Assembly (NCBI RefSeq): GCF_049310925.1
Contig: NZ_JBMERP010000005.1
Location: 47,791-111,790, forward strand
Length of the DNA: 64,000 nucleotides
Reading direction: 5' to 3'
From: Virgibacillus_F sp049310925
GTDB lineage: Bacteria; Bacillota; Bacilli; Bacillales; Amphibacillaceae
The notes beneath the pieces are model-generated. The model had not been told where the DNA came from. It made no database searches and was given only the letters and a program-made list of their open reading frames with translations. Shown here piece after piece: positions 1 through 8,485 of the stretch (positions within the stretch are counted from its first letter, which is position 1; every line of letters begins with the position of its first letter). The translations under genes were made by a program, and so were the position numbers.

Positions 1-1742
1 CCATCTGGATGATAAAACTTCTTATCAAGAAACATATGAGGAGTTCCCTTATCGTTTTCATCTTTACACGGCCAGAATACGCCATCCTGTTTATCGATTT
101 TATCCCATGTAGCACCATAATAATCTGCAGCGCCGCCTTTTGAAGCTAGACGGAATTCATCTGCAACATCTTTCGCAGTTTTTAAGTGAGAGAAGTATTT
201 ACCTCTTCCAAGACGTTCAGCAAGTTCCACCTGGATTTGCCAATCTGGCTTAGACTCGCCTAATGGTTCCTGTGCTTTATTGATTTTAATAATCCGTCCT
301 TCTAGATTAGTTACAGTACCCTCATCTTCTGACCAAGTGACAGTAGGCAGAATAACATCCGCAAATTCCGCAGACTCTGACAGGAAAAAGTCTGCACAGA
401 CCATGAAATCAAGACTTTTCAATGCCTTTCTGACAACATTCAGGTTGGGAGCGGAAACAGCAGGATTTGAACAAAGCAGATATAATCCACGAATTGTTTT
501 CTCATTCATCAGTTCAAACATTTCGTATGCAGATACTCCCGGTTGCGGCATTTCTTCTGGCTCTATGCCCCATACTTTACTAACCTCTTTTACGTGTTCC
601 GGGTTCGTTAACTTTCTATAACCTGGTAACAAATCAGACTTCTGACCGTGTTCACGTCCGCCCTGACCATTCCCCTGACCTGTGAACGTTGCAACACCGG
701 CTTTCGGTCTGCCGATTTTACCGGTAACTAGCGCCATATTTGTATATCCTGAAACATTATCGACACCTTTACTCTGTTGCTCAATTCCTCTCGCAAACAT
801 CACAATTGCATTTGGAGCTTTGCCGTAAATCTCAGCGGCTCTTTCAATTTTTTCAACAGACACTCCAGTAATCATACTAGTGACTTCAGGTGTGAAATCT
901 TTAACCAACTCTTTCGTTTCTTCAAATCCGTTTGTGTGGTCGTTTATAAATGATTCATCTGTATAGCCATTCTTTATTAATAAGTTTAATATCCCATTTG
1001 CTAAAGCTAAATCTGTACCAGGACGTAAATCCAGGTGGACATCTGCTCTTCTTGCAACCGGTGTCTCTCTTGGATCTGCGACAATTAAATAACCACCGCG
1101 TTCCTGTACAGCCCAGACTCTAAACATTGAAGTAGGGTGGCATTCCGCCGTGTTGCTTCCTGCGATAAACAGGCAATCTGTTTCATGCAGGTCTGTCCAT
1201 GGTAAAGTTGAACCACGATCAACACCGAAACTTCTTAAGAAACCTCCAGCAGCACTCGCCATACAGAAACGACCATTATAATCTATATATCTAGTACCTA
1301 AACCAACTCTTGCAAACTTACCTGTTAAATAACACTTTTCATTTGTCATGGATACACCACTGAATACGGATAGACTGTCTTTTCCATAATCGGCTTGAAG
1401 CTCACCGAATTTTTCAGCAATCAAATCATAAGCTTCCTCCCAGCTTGCTTCACGAAAACCTTCCTTTGTTCCTTTTAAAGAAGCATCATCACGAATCAGC
1501 GGTTTAAGAATTCGATCATCATGGTTCGTTTGCTGGTAAGCTGTAACACCTTTCGGACACATCTTCCCAAGTGTTACTGGCCAATCGTATCTTGGTTCTA
1601 CACCAATTATCTTATTTGTAGAGGTATTCACGCGCAAATTCATTCCGCACTGCATACCACAGTAGCTGCAATGTGTCTTTACTAATGTTTCATTTGGATG
1701 CCTTACATTTTCTATATCACGGAAAAATTTATCCTTTTGCAT
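1..1742 (-). CDS. Molybdopterin (bis-MGD) oxidoreductase, formate dehydrogenase / assimilatory nitrate reductase family, 3'-partial
   Basis: The minus strand is open from an ATG at 1742 to the window edge (about 580 codons, no stop); the C-terminus lies outside. The N-terminus has a 4Fe-4S site of the form CSYCGMQC with a fourth Cys in GKMCPKG. A Cys in NGRFCMASA takes the place of the molybdenum-ligand Cys of NasC, NapA and FdhF. GSNTAECHP and VADPRETPVARRAD are typical cofactor-binding segments. No Tat signal is seen, so a cytoplasmic enzyme is likely. The start has a strong site (AAGGAGG) and overlaps the end of the upstream membrane gene by 14 bases, which suggests coupling. Nitrate or formate as substrate cannot be settled from the part seen. 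Confidence 0.9.
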   Translation of the reverse strand, partial: MQKDKFFRDIENVRHPNETLVKTHCSYCGMQCGMNLRVNTSTNKIIGVEPRYDWPVTLGKMCPKGVTAYQQTNHDDRILKPLIRDDASLKGTKEGFREASWEEAYDLIAEKFGELQADYGKDSLSVFSGVSMTNEKCYLTGKFARVGLGTRYIDYNGRFCMASAAGGFLRSFGVDRGSTLPWTDLHETDCLFIAGSNTAECHPTSMFRVWAVQERGGYLIVADPRETPVARRADVHLDLRPGTDLALANGILNLLIKNGYTDESFINDHTNGFEETKELVKDFTPEVTSMITGVSVEKIERAAEIYGKAPNAIVMFARGIEQQSKGVDNVSGYTNMALVTGKIGRPKAGVATFTGQGNGQGGREHGQKSDLLPGYRKLTNPEHVKEVSKVWGIEPEEMPQPGVSAYEMFELMNEKTIRGLYLLCSNPAVSAPNLNVVRKALKSLDFMVCADFFLSESAEFADVILPTVTWSEDEGTVTNLEGRIIKINKAQEPLGESKPDWQIQVELAERLGRGKYFSHLKTAKDVADEFRLASKGGAADYYGATWDKIDKQDGVFWPCKDENDKGTPHMFLDKKFYHPD

Positions 1743-2826
1743 TTTGATTTGCCTCCTTGATTGGTACTTCATGTGTAGCGAATCCTGAGAACCTTGAAAT
1801 TCGGTATTTTCTTCTGCAAGGAAGACATAATTCAGCTAGATTAAAGCCATCCTTCATATTAAACTCTAAATTGTTTTGCCCTAAAACATCGATTACATCA
1901 CTTGACTGTTCAGTTGAAACAAACTCCGTATTACAAACCTTGCATTGTTTCATAGATTGTTCTCCGTAATGCTCACGGTAATTTTTGGCAAACACACTAA
2001 GTGGCCTGAAAGGAATGTGGGCAAGCTTCCCAAATGGTAAGTAGATCAATGTAATAATGACAGAGAACTGATGAATAAGTGACATTACATAGTGTCCTGC
2101 TCCGTGCAGAAACACATTAATAAACGTTAAAAGAAGGCCAGTTATACTAATGAATAATAAAAGATAAAGTGGTAAAAAGTCGTACATTATTTGATATTCG
2201 GCTCTTGCCTGCATATTTTTCAGCCTGCGGTAAAGGACCATACAAACGCCAGAAATTACCATGATTGCACTAAAGTTTAATGCGTTATAGGACATGAACG
2301 CGATAAAACCATCTGCCGGGACTGTCATTACATCCATTCCAAACAATACAATCGTGTACATACCACTCTCTGCCATTGTGAAGTACATCCAGCTGAACAC
2401 CAGCGGAAATGTAACAAAACATGAGATAATGACACCCCACCCTATCAGCAGATGCTGTGACCATCGGTAAATTCCCCTATTCCAGATGAATTTGTATGTA
2501 GCCAGATGTTCAACTGATGTTTTCGGGGTTGATTTACGGAATAAAAGCTTAATGCCTTTCTTGATTATAAGCTTGGTCGGTGGCCGTTCTCCCCAGGCAA
2601 TAAAGCGGTAAAAGAAACCTACCAGAAACACAATAGTTCCAACCATATAACCGTAGAGATTCATGTCAACATGTGTAAACATTCTAGTTCCTATAGTAGT
2701 AAGTAGCAGTAGCCCACTTACAGCAATAAACATTGATTTGGCAAAATGAGAAGCAAATGCATTATTAATAGAGTTGATTTTCTTTTTAGGTTTTTGAATA
2801 GACTTTTTGACTACAGTACTTTCCAT
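1729..2826 (-). CDS. Polytopic membrane partner of the molybdoenzyme (cytochrome b / NarI-like), with C-terminal Cys pairs
   Basis: 365 residues with about six or seven hydrophobic segments between residues 30 and 275. Histidines lie in or beside helices (SQHLLIGW, GAGHYV, LIHQFS) and could ligate heme. The cytoplasmic tail has two Cys pairs (CKVC and CLPC), a probable metal site. The start has AAGGAGAATTCTG before the ATG. It sits directly upstream of the molybdopterin oxidoreductase and overlaps it, so it is most simply a quinone-linked membrane anchor or electron-transfer subunit for that enzyme. Recognition is by context and topology; I cannot name a specific family with certainty. Confidence 0.65.
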   Translation of the reverse strand: MESTVVKKSIQKPKKKINSINNAFASHFAKSMFIAVSGLLLLTTIGTRMFTHVDMNLYGYMVGTIVFLVGFFYRFIAWGERPPTKLIIKKGIKLLFRKSTPKTSVEHLATYKFIWNRGIYRWSQHLLIGWGVIISCFVTFPLVFSWMYFTMAESGMYTIVLFGMDVMTVPADGFIAFMSYNALNFSAIMVISGVCMVLYRRLKNMQARAEYQIMYDFLPLYLLLFISITGLLLTFINVFLHGAGHYVMSLIHQFSVIITLIYLPFGKLAHIPFRPLSVFAKNYREHYGEQSMKQCKVCNTEFVSTEQSSDVIDVLGQNNLEFNMKDGFNLAELCLPCRRKYRISRFSGFATHEVPIKEANQNAKG

Positions 2827-2901
2827 CAGAATTCTCCTTCGATGTTCGTATTAGCAATTTCTTTACTTTTTCTATTATAAGATGTTTATTACTGTTCGGT
2901 A

Positions 2902-2940
2902 ATTAGGGAAACTCCTAATCTTTCAGGTGAAATCCCCCTA
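2902..2940. promoter_or_regulatory. Inverted repeat and second half-similar copy upstream of the molybdoenzyme operon, possible NarL/NreC-type operator
   Basis: ATTAGG-GAAACT-CCTAAT is a perfect 6-bp inverted repeat at 2902-2919. A related AGG-N6-CCCCCTA follows at 2925-2940. The pattern resembles the inverted repeats bound by NarL-family nitrate or oxygen regulators such as NreC. It lies about 75-115 bases before the start of the membrane subunit gene, a suitable position for an activator site. Assignment to NreC is inference. Confidence 0.35.
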
Positions 2941-3021
2941 CTCTACTAAATAACTGGAAAAGGTAGGTTGATTCTTTCGGATAACGGTTGATTTTCTGAC
3001 CACAATAAATCCCACAGCATC

Positions 3022-3069
3022 AAAAAAAACACCGCATAGCAACTTTTTTAAGTCGTCAATGCGGTGTTT
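3022..3069 (-). terminator. Intrinsic terminator after the M19 dipeptidase gene
   Basis: An 11-bp stem (AAACACCGCAT pairing with its complement at 3059-3069) is followed on the minus strand by a run of T. It lies 23 bases past the stop codon of the dipeptidase gene. Confidence 0.85.
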
Positions 3070-3091
3070 CTAATCATGGATTCATACATTT

Positions 3092-4042
3092 TTACCCAGG
3101 CATGTTTTCTAAAAAGTTACGATAAGCGAAGCCTTTTACTTCATCCTCGGAATAGTGTTTTAGTAATTCATTAATTAAATTTTGATACTGTGAAGCATCC
3201 TCTAACCCAGTAACAAAGCATGTAATGCCATCAAAATCAGAACCAAATCCTATATTTTTCACTCCACCAAGCGAGCACATATGATCAATATGCTTTATCA
3301 TATCTGGTATGGTGGCTTCCCTTTTTTCATAATTAATAAACGGTGGGTTAAAAACAACGTGAATGTTACCGTTTTTCTTAATCATTGCTTTAATTTGTTC
3401 ATCATTCAAGTTACGCTTGTGGTCACATAGTGCACGAGCATTTGAGTGGCTGGCAATTGGAAACTTAGCCAACTCCATGACATCCCAAAATCCGTTAACA
3501 GTTAGATGGGATACATCAGTGTATACCAGGTTCTCGTTATTAAGCTTAACCAATTCTTTTCCAAGGAGAGTTAAACCGCCTCCACGTGGTTCTTGTGCCC
3601 CGTCAGCGCATAGGTTTGCAACATTCCACGTAAGACCTACTGACAAAACACCAAGTCTGTACAGATGCCGTAGCTTTGCTAAATCGTTCCCGATAGCATC
3701 AGCACCCTCCAATGTCAGAACTGCACCAATTTCCCCATCCTTCAGGTTCTCTAAATCTTTCCATGCCGTTATATGCTTCAATTCACTATTTTTACCCAAT
3801 ACTTCTGTGTAAAAAAGATCGATTTGTTCCAATGCATGCTGCCACTTTTCAACTGCTGGTACATCTGGGTGAACAAATATTGCAAAAAACTGCGCCATAG
3901 TTTGACCAGTCTTTAGTTTATTTAAGCTAGTATTCAAATCTTTTGAATCTGTAAAATTCAGTGAGTCATCGTTTGTTAGTACTCCTCTTTTCGCAAGTTG
4001 TAACTTTAACAAAGCATCACAATGTGTATCAATTATTTTCAT
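3092..4042 (-). CDS. Membrane dipeptidase, peptidase family M19 (renal dipeptidase type)
   Basis: 316 residues, full length for bacterial M19 zinc dipeptidases. Visible metal-site motifs are the N-terminal DTHCD (HxD), the bridging Glu in LTLEGADAIG, and the two later histidines, one in DVSHLT and one in SHSNARALCDHKRNL. A final Asp lies in FGSDFDG. The family hydrolyses dipeptides, often with a D-residue at the C-terminus, in a metal-dependent TIM barrel. There is no signal peptide, so a cytoplasmic enzyme is expected. It appears monocistronic, with its own terminator. Confidence 0.9.
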   Translation of the reverse strand: MKIIDTHCDALLKLQLAKRGVLTNDDSLNFTDSKDLNTSLNKLKTGQTMAQFFAIFVHPDVPAVEKWQHALEQIDLFYTEVLGKNSELKHITAWKDLENLKDGEIGAVLTLEGADAIGNDLAKLRHLYRLGVLSVGLTWNVANLCADGAQEPRGGGLTLLGKELVKLNNENLVYTDVSHLTVNGFWDVMELAKFPIASHSNARALCDHKRNLNDEQIKAMIKKNGNIHVVFNPPFINYEKREATIPDMIKHIDHMCSLGGVKNIGFGSDFDGITCFVTGLEDASQYQNLINELLKHYSEDEVKGFAYRNFLENMPG

Positions 4043-4261
4043 TTAATAGCCCCTTTACCAGTAGTTTACTTGTACTCCTATCCATGCTAGAGCGACTACA
4101 CAAAAAAATCAATATTTAAGATAAAATAATAGAAAATATCACAAGACAAAAGCCCAACCAAATCATCTATATGTCAGCATAATTCAGATGGGGTCTCAAT
4201 TGGCGCCTTGCATTTTTCCCTTTAGGTGGTGCCTGGAACATATACCATATTTATACATTTT
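4043..4261. other. Intergenic region between motB and the dipeptidase gene
   Basis: No gene is seen. Around 4201-4233 GGCGCC and GGTGCC can pair across a T-rich loop just past the motB stop, and may act as a weak transcript end for motAB. The dipeptidase promoter should lie near 4050-4130, but no clear -35/-10 pair stands out. Confidence 0.3.
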
Positions 4262-5017
4262 TTAATTGTAATTCGGTAAGATTAGTACTTCAACTCTTCT
4301 GTTTTTTGCTTTGTTTGCTTCTGTTGTGTTTTCCACAAGAGGTTGGTGTTCACCGAATCCTTTTGCACTGAATCTTGGGGGATCAAGTTTTTCATTCTTA
4401 AGCAGCAAACGCATAAAGTGTACAGCTCGCATAGCGCTCAATTCCCAGTTGGAATCAAATTCAGCATTATGCATGGGACGGTTATCTGTATGTCCATTAA
4501 CTACAATATTTCTAGGAGGATCTGTGATTAAAAATGTAGAAACCTCTTTTGCAATTTTAACACCCGGCTCTTTAACTTTAGCACTACCTGGATCAAAGAA
4601 CACATCATTAACAATAACAATAGACAGTCCATCACTACCCAATTCTGTCTTTAATACATTAGACAAATTGTTTTCGGATATATATAAATTAATTCTTGCT
4701 TGGAGATTTTTTAATTTATTCTTTTCTTCTAGTTTATTGCTAATTTCCTTTTTAGGTTCTTCCTTTTTTTCTTTTTCTTCATCAATTGGAACCTCGTTCG
4801 GTTTCTTTATTGGGACATCACTGTGCTCAAGTACACCCTCGCCCCCGCTAAGCTCACCATTAAATACTCGCGCAAGCTCTTCGAATTTTTCCGCATCTAT
4901 ACTACTCATAGCAAACAAAACAATAAATAATGCCAGTAGAAGAGTTAACAAATCAGCATATGGAAGTAGCCAAGATTCATCTATATGTGTTTCTTTAGGC
5001 TGTTTCTTTTTGCGCAT
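4262..5017 (-). CDS. motB: Flagellar motor stator protein MotB
   Basis: 251 residues. A basic N-terminus leads to a single membrane helix carrying the ion-binding Asp (D22 in the PYAD motif). A charged linker with many Lys/Glu residues (about 60-110) and an OmpA/MotB peptidoglycan-binding domain follow; the latter has NGHTDN and KGFGEHQP. The sequence resembles B. subtilis MotB closely. The PYAD motif and retained Val in LFIVLFA are MotB-like rather than MotS-like (TFSD), so I infer proton coupling. The gene overlaps motA by 23 bases, so the two are translationally coupled. Confidence 0.95.
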   Translation of the reverse strand: MRKKKQPKETHIDESWLLPYADLLTLLLALFIVLFAMSSIDAEKFEELARVFNGELSGGEGVLEHSDVPIKKPNEVPIDEEKEKKEEPKKEISNKLEEKNKLKNLQARINLYISENNLSNVLKTELGSDGLSIVIVNDVFFDPGSAKVKEPGVKIAKEVSTFLITDPPRNIVVNGHTDNRPMHNAEFDSNWELSAMRAVHFMRLLLKNEKLDPPRFSAKGFGEHQPLVENTTEANKAKNRRVEVLILPNYN

Positions 5018-5795
5018 TGGTTTCCTCCTGACTCACTTTTAATAGCTCTTTAGGCGAAAGATAAGAACCTAATTTATCTTTTATTATTTGTGGAGACTCA
5101 CCATTTGCTATCGACAGTATGCCTTCTATCATTACTTGTTTTACCTGCGCTTCATTTTTAGACTTTTCCCGCAACTTATTTGCAAAGGGGTGCCATAACA
5201 CGTAGCCTGAAAAAATACCCAATAATGTCGCAATAAAAGCTGCAGATATTGCGTGACCTAATGCTTCAGTATCCGCCATATTTCCAAGAGCGGCTATTAA
5301 GCCAATAACCGCACCTAGTACACCTAAGGTTGGTGCATACGTTCCGGCCTGGGTAAAAATAGAAATACCTTTTTGATGCCTTTCTTGCATAGCCTCAACC
5401 TTTTCCAACATTACGTCTCTTATAAAATCAGGAGATTGACCATCAACAACTAGTTGCATTCCAGAGTACAAAAAGGTATCATCTGTCTCATTGAGCTGAC
5501 TTTCTAATGACAAAACACCTTCTCTACGGCTGATTTCTGACCAAGCTGTGAAAGTTGTAATTACTTCCTGTATGGTTTCACTTTTGTCTTCCTTAAAAAT
5601 TATTTTGAAAAGCGTTGGCACCTTTTTAAGTGTGCTCAGCGGAAATGCAATACAAATTGATGCTATCGTACCTAAAAAAATTATTAGTAATGCTGCAGGA
5701 TTTAGTAAAGCAACCGGACTGACTCCTTTTAAACTCATACCTACACCGATTGCGATAATTGCTAAAATGACTCCTATGACTGATGCCTTATCCAT
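4995..5795 (-). CDS. motA: Flagellar motor stator protein MotA
   Basis: 266 residues with four membrane segments and a large cytoplasmic loop between helices 2 and 3. The C-terminal pair contains the conserved stretch TYAPTLGVLGAVIGLIAAL. The charged cytoplasmic residues that contact FliG lie in the loop (SRREGVL and HQKGISI regions). It closely resembles B. subtilis MotA and forms the stator ion channel with MotB, encoded just downstream with an overlap. Confidence 0.95.
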   Translation of the reverse strand: MDKASVIGVILAIIAIGVGMSLKGVSPVALLNPAALLIIFLGTIASICIAFPLSTLKKVPTLFKIIFKEDKSETIQEVITTFTAWSEISRREGVLSLESQLNETDDTFLYSGMQLVVDGQSPDFIRDVMLEKVEAMQERHQKGISIFTQAGTYAPTLGVLGAVIGLIAALGNMADTEALGHAISAAFIATLLGIFSGYVLWHPFANKLREKSKNEAQVKQVMIEGILSIANGESPQIIKDKLGSYLSPKELLKVSQEETNAQKETA

Positions 5796-5832
5796 AACCT
5801 TACCCCCGTTAATATATATCTGTCTTTACTTT

Positions 5833-5840
5833 ATATCGGT
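5833..5840 (-). promoter_or_regulatory. Possible sigma-D -10 element upstream of motA
   Basis: ACCGATAT on the minus strand matches seven of eight bases of the sigma-D -10 consensus GCCGATAT, 38 bases before the motA start. No good TAAA -35 box stands at the usual 15-base spacing, so this is tentative. B. subtilis motAB is sigma-D dependent. Confidence 0.4.
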
Positions 5841-6014
5841 AATTCCATAGAGAATATGAACTCATTAATCAAAAAAAATAAAAATGTTCAGCACTCTAAC
5901 AAGTGAAATTCGGTAGACTAAGGAAACTTCCCGCATATTATAAGGATAGGAGATGGAATTACAGATAAATCTGTGATAGTATTTACACCACTATAGAAAG
6001 AGGAAGTGATTTAC

Positions 6015-6371
6015 ATGATAAACATAACTATACCAACAGCCGATATTACCATTACGAAACAGGATGCTCCTGAATCGAATAATTTATATGGTTTTACTGA
6101 CATGCACTTAATTCCTAGAGACAAAGGTGGCATTTTTATGTTTTACAATATTAATGATGAACTATTGTTTGTAGGTAAAGCTAGGAAGTTAAGACAAAGG
6201 GTAAAAAAACATTTTGAGGATAATGTGTCAGTTATCAAAGCACATAGAGATGAAGTATCAAAGATTGATGTGTGTCTTATTGAGGATCCTGTTGATAGAG
6301 AGATTTATGAAACGTACATTGTTAATCAGCTAAAGGCGAAGTACAATGTGGACAAAGCGTTATTCCGATAA
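6015..6371 (+). CDS. GIY-YIG-type nuclease-domain protein (YurQ/UvrC N-terminal-like)
   Basis: 118 residues from the ATG at 6015, preceded by AGAGGAAGTG. The GTG at 6006 lies inside that ribosome binding site and is rejected. The core GGIFMFYN...ELLFVGKARKLRQRVKKHF follows the GIY-YIG fold as in the UvrC N-terminus, with Gly-Ile-Phe and Leu-Phe-Val in place of the exact GIY and YIG motifs. Glu in EDPVDREIYETYIVNQLKAKYN fits the metal-binding Glu and the distal Asn. B. subtilis has a similar stand-alone protein, YurQ. Nuclease activity is uncertain given the altered motifs. Confidence 0.75.
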   Translation: MINITIPTADITITKQDAPESNNLYGFTDMHLIPRDKGGIFMFYNINDELLFVGKARKLRQRVKKHFEDNVSVIKAHRDEVSKIDVCLIEDPVDREIYETYIVNQLKAKYNVDKALFR

Positions 6372-6443
6372 GTAAGTTCTGAATGAGCACAGTATGTTTT
6401 CTCGGTATGACTTTATCCATTTAGCTGTACGAATAAAAAATTG

Positions 6444-6471
6444 AGTGGTGCAGACACCACCCGATTTTTTT
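6444..6471. terminator. Bidirectional intrinsic terminator between the GIY-YIG gene and the polyol dehydrogenase gene
   Basis: A GTGGTG/CACCAC stem lies between two convergent genes and is flanked by T runs on both strands. Confidence 0.75.
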
Positions 6472-7513
6472 ATGGGTGAAACAATACTTTACCAAATGTC
6501 CCTTGCCTATTAATTATTTTGTTAAATATTTCTGGTCCTTCTTGTAGGTTAAGTTGATGGGAAATGATAGGCTTAACATTTAATTGACCCGTACTCATAT
6601 AGTGTACAGTCGTAGCCCACTCTTCCCCTGGGAACGGTGCGGAGATTGCATTCCAGGATCCTAATACTGTTAACTCATTTCTAACAATTTTTTCAAAATA
6701 GAATCGTTCAATCGTAATATCAGCATAAGGGATACCCATAAACAAAACCTGTCCACCTTTTTTAGCCAAAGCAAAGACCTGGGCAGATGTAATTGGTGAA
6801 CCTGCTGATTCAATGACTAAGTCTGCTCCTTGTCCATTTGTCTGGTTCAAAACTAGTTCATGTGACAAACCGTTCTTCGGGTTAATAAGGACGTCTGCCC
6901 CAACTTCTTGAGCAATTTCCAACTTACTGTCATCAATATCAATTGCGAAAACCTTTTTTGCGCCGAATATTTTTGCCCACTGAACCGCCAGTAATCCAAT
7001 ATTCCCACATCCCATTACTGCAACCGTTGCACCAGGTTGAATAGTCGTGTGATAAAATCCATGTACTACTACTGCTGAAGGTTCAATCATCGCAGCGGTA
7101 TTAAAATCTACATTGTCGGGTATTTTCACTATGTTCTCTGATGGTAATTTGACTAAATCTGCGTATGCACCAGGATGTCTAGCTCCAATTACTGTGAGAT
7201 GATCACACTGCGCCAGTACACCCTTTTTACAACTTTCACACTCTCCACAGTATAATGTTGGACATCCTGCTACTCGATCTCCAACATTCACAGCAGAAAC
7301 TCCGGTACCTACCTTTACCACTTCTCCAGAGAACTCATGACCAAAAATCATGCCCTTAACATATGGTCCCAATTTATTATATCTTGAAATATCTGAGCCA
7401 CAAATCCCTACAGCTTTAACCTTAACAATAACATCATCTGTTCTTTCAATAACTGGATTCTCGGCCTCTTCAAACCGTATATCTTGTTGACCATATAGTT
7501 TTAATGATTTCAT
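6470..7513 (-). CDS. Zinc-dependent polyol(-phosphate) dehydrogenase, galactitol-1-phosphate 5-dehydrogenase (GatD)-like
   Basis: 347-residue medium-chain dehydrogenase. The catalytic zinc motif is GICGSD...GHEFSG with a later Glu (IEPSAV). The structural zinc site is CGECESCKKGVLAQC. The NAD-binding Rossmann motif is GCGNIGLLAVQ. The C-terminal LGSWNAISAPFPGEEW strongly resembles GatD. It is the last gene of a PTS operon, so it probably oxidises an imported alditol phosphate to a ketose or aldose phosphate. No tagatose-6-phosphate kinase or aldolase is linked, so galactitol as the real substrate is doubtful. Confidence 0.85.
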   Translation of the reverse strand: MKSLKLYGQQDIRFEEAENPVIERTDDVIVKVKAVGICGSDISRYNKLGPYVKGMIFGHEFSGEVVKVGTGVSAVNVGDRVAGCPTLYCGECESCKKGVLAQCDHLTVIGARHPGAYADLVKLPSENIVKIPDNVDFNTAAMIEPSAVVVHGFYHTTIQPGATVAVMGCGNIGLLAVQWAKIFGAKKVFAIDIDDSKLEIAQEVGADVLINPKNGLSHELVLNQTNGQGADLVIESAGSPITSAQVFALAKKGGQVLFMGIPYADITIERFYFEKIVRNELTVLGSWNAISAPFPGEEWATTVHYMSTGQLNVKPIISHQLNLQEGPEIFNKIINRQGTFGKVLFHP

Positions 7514-7547
7514 TTATTTCAATCCCTTCGAGCACTCCGTTTAGAAG

Positions 7548-7712
7548 TTACTTTTCAGTTGCTTCTTTTTGTTTGTTCTTTCTTCTATTTACCATACCAA
7601 TTAAACCCATTCCGACTACCAAACTATTAATGACAACCTGGTTTTGAAAATAGAAATCACCTAGTGATCCCCAAAATGGTCCTAACGCAAAATCCAAAAA
7701 TGCCTCTACCAT
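7548..7712 (-). CDS. Small putative membrane protein, 54 residues, inside the polyol PTS operon
   Basis: A short ORF fills the gap between deoC and the GatD-like gene. It starts ATG at 7712 with a GGTG site nearby, begins MVEAFLDFALGPFWGS, and has one hydrophobic stretch (about residues 26-41) and a basic tail ending KEATEK. I do not recognise a family. Its position suggests co-expression with the transporter; it could be a small accessory protein of the PTS or a dehydrogenase. Moderate confidence that it is translated. Confidence 0.55.
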   Translation of the reverse strand: MVEAFLDFALGPFWGSLGDFYFQNQVVINSLVVGMGLIGMVNRRKNKQKEATEK

Positions 7713-7738
7713 GTTAATCACCTTACTTTCTTTTATGC

Positions 7739-7777
7739 TGAAACGATTAAGTTAGATAACCGCTTAACCGTTTCGCA
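7739..7777 (-). other. Intra-operon hairpin after deoC
   Basis: GAAACG-A-TTAAG pairs with CTTAA-C-CGTTTC across an 11-base loop just past the deoC stop. Only a short A/T-rich tail follows, so it is more likely an attenuator or mRNA-stabilising hairpin than a full terminator. Confidence 0.45.
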
Positions 7778-7788
7778 AATTCCTTAGA

Positions 7789-8460
7789 TTAATATACTTC
7801 ATTTGAAATTTGACCAGACATGATTGCCAAAGCTCCACTTGTTCCAATTCGGTTAGCACCTGCTTCAACGATTCTCACGGCATCTTCAAATGTACGTACC
7901 CCACCAGCTGCCTTGACACCATAATCTTTTCCGACAATCGAACGCAATAATTGTACATCTTCAACCGTTGCGCCACCGCCATTAAATCCTGTCGCTGTTT
8001 TCACAAAATCAGCACCGGCCTCCATAATTAAGTGGCACGCTTTTATCTTTTCTTCTCTTGTAAGCAATGCTGTTTCAATAATAACTTTCGTAGTCAAACC
8101 TTCCGAAGCCTTAACTACTTCAGCAATATCACTTTGGACAACGTCATATTCTTTCGATTTCATTGCCCCTAAATTAATCAGCATATCTATTTCACGAGCC
8201 CCATTTTTTATTGCTTCCTTTGTTTCCTCTACCTTTACATGTGTTGTAGCCCCTCCAAGGGAAAAACCAATTGGAACGCCAACCTTTACATCATGATCCC
8301 CTAAAATATGGTTTGCATATGCGACATAATATGGGTTTACAAAGACTGCTTTAAAACCATGTTCAATTGTTTCGTTGCAAAAAGTTTTAATATCCTCTTT
8401 AGATGCAGTCGGATTCAACAATGTGTAATCAATCATCTCAATTAAATCTTGCTTTTCCAT
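7789..8460 (-). CDS. deoC: Deoxyribose-phosphate aldolase (class I, DeoC family)
   Basis: 223 residues, the normal length. Schiff-base Lys is K154 in FVKTATGF, the second Lys is K183 in GVKAAGGVRT, and the Asp in REIDMLINLG is present. The family cleaves 2-deoxyribose 5-phosphate to acetaldehyde and glyceraldehyde 3-phosphate. It lies in an alditol PTS operon between two zinc dehydrogenases rather than with nucleoside phosphorylases, so its substrate may be made by the neighbouring dehydrogenases instead of coming from nucleosides. Confidence 0.93.
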   Translation of the reverse strand: MEKQDLIEMIDYTLLNPTASKEDIKTFCNETIEHGFKAVFVNPYYVAYANHILGDHDVKVGVPIGFSLGGATTHVKVEETKEAIKNGAREIDMLINLGAMKSKEYDVVQSDIAEVVKASEGLTTKVIIETALLTREEKIKACHLIMEAGADFVKTATGFNGGGATVEDVQLLRSIVGKDYGVKAAGGVRTFEDAVRIVEAGANRIGTSGALAIMSGQISNEVY

Positions 8461-8485
8461 TTGCTACAGCCCCATCCTATTCTAG

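Noticed and set aside
4311..5042. Long plus-strand ORF antisense to motB
   Set aside because: Serine/phenylalanine-rich shadow of the Lys/Glu-rich MotB linker on the other strand; motB is unmistakable.
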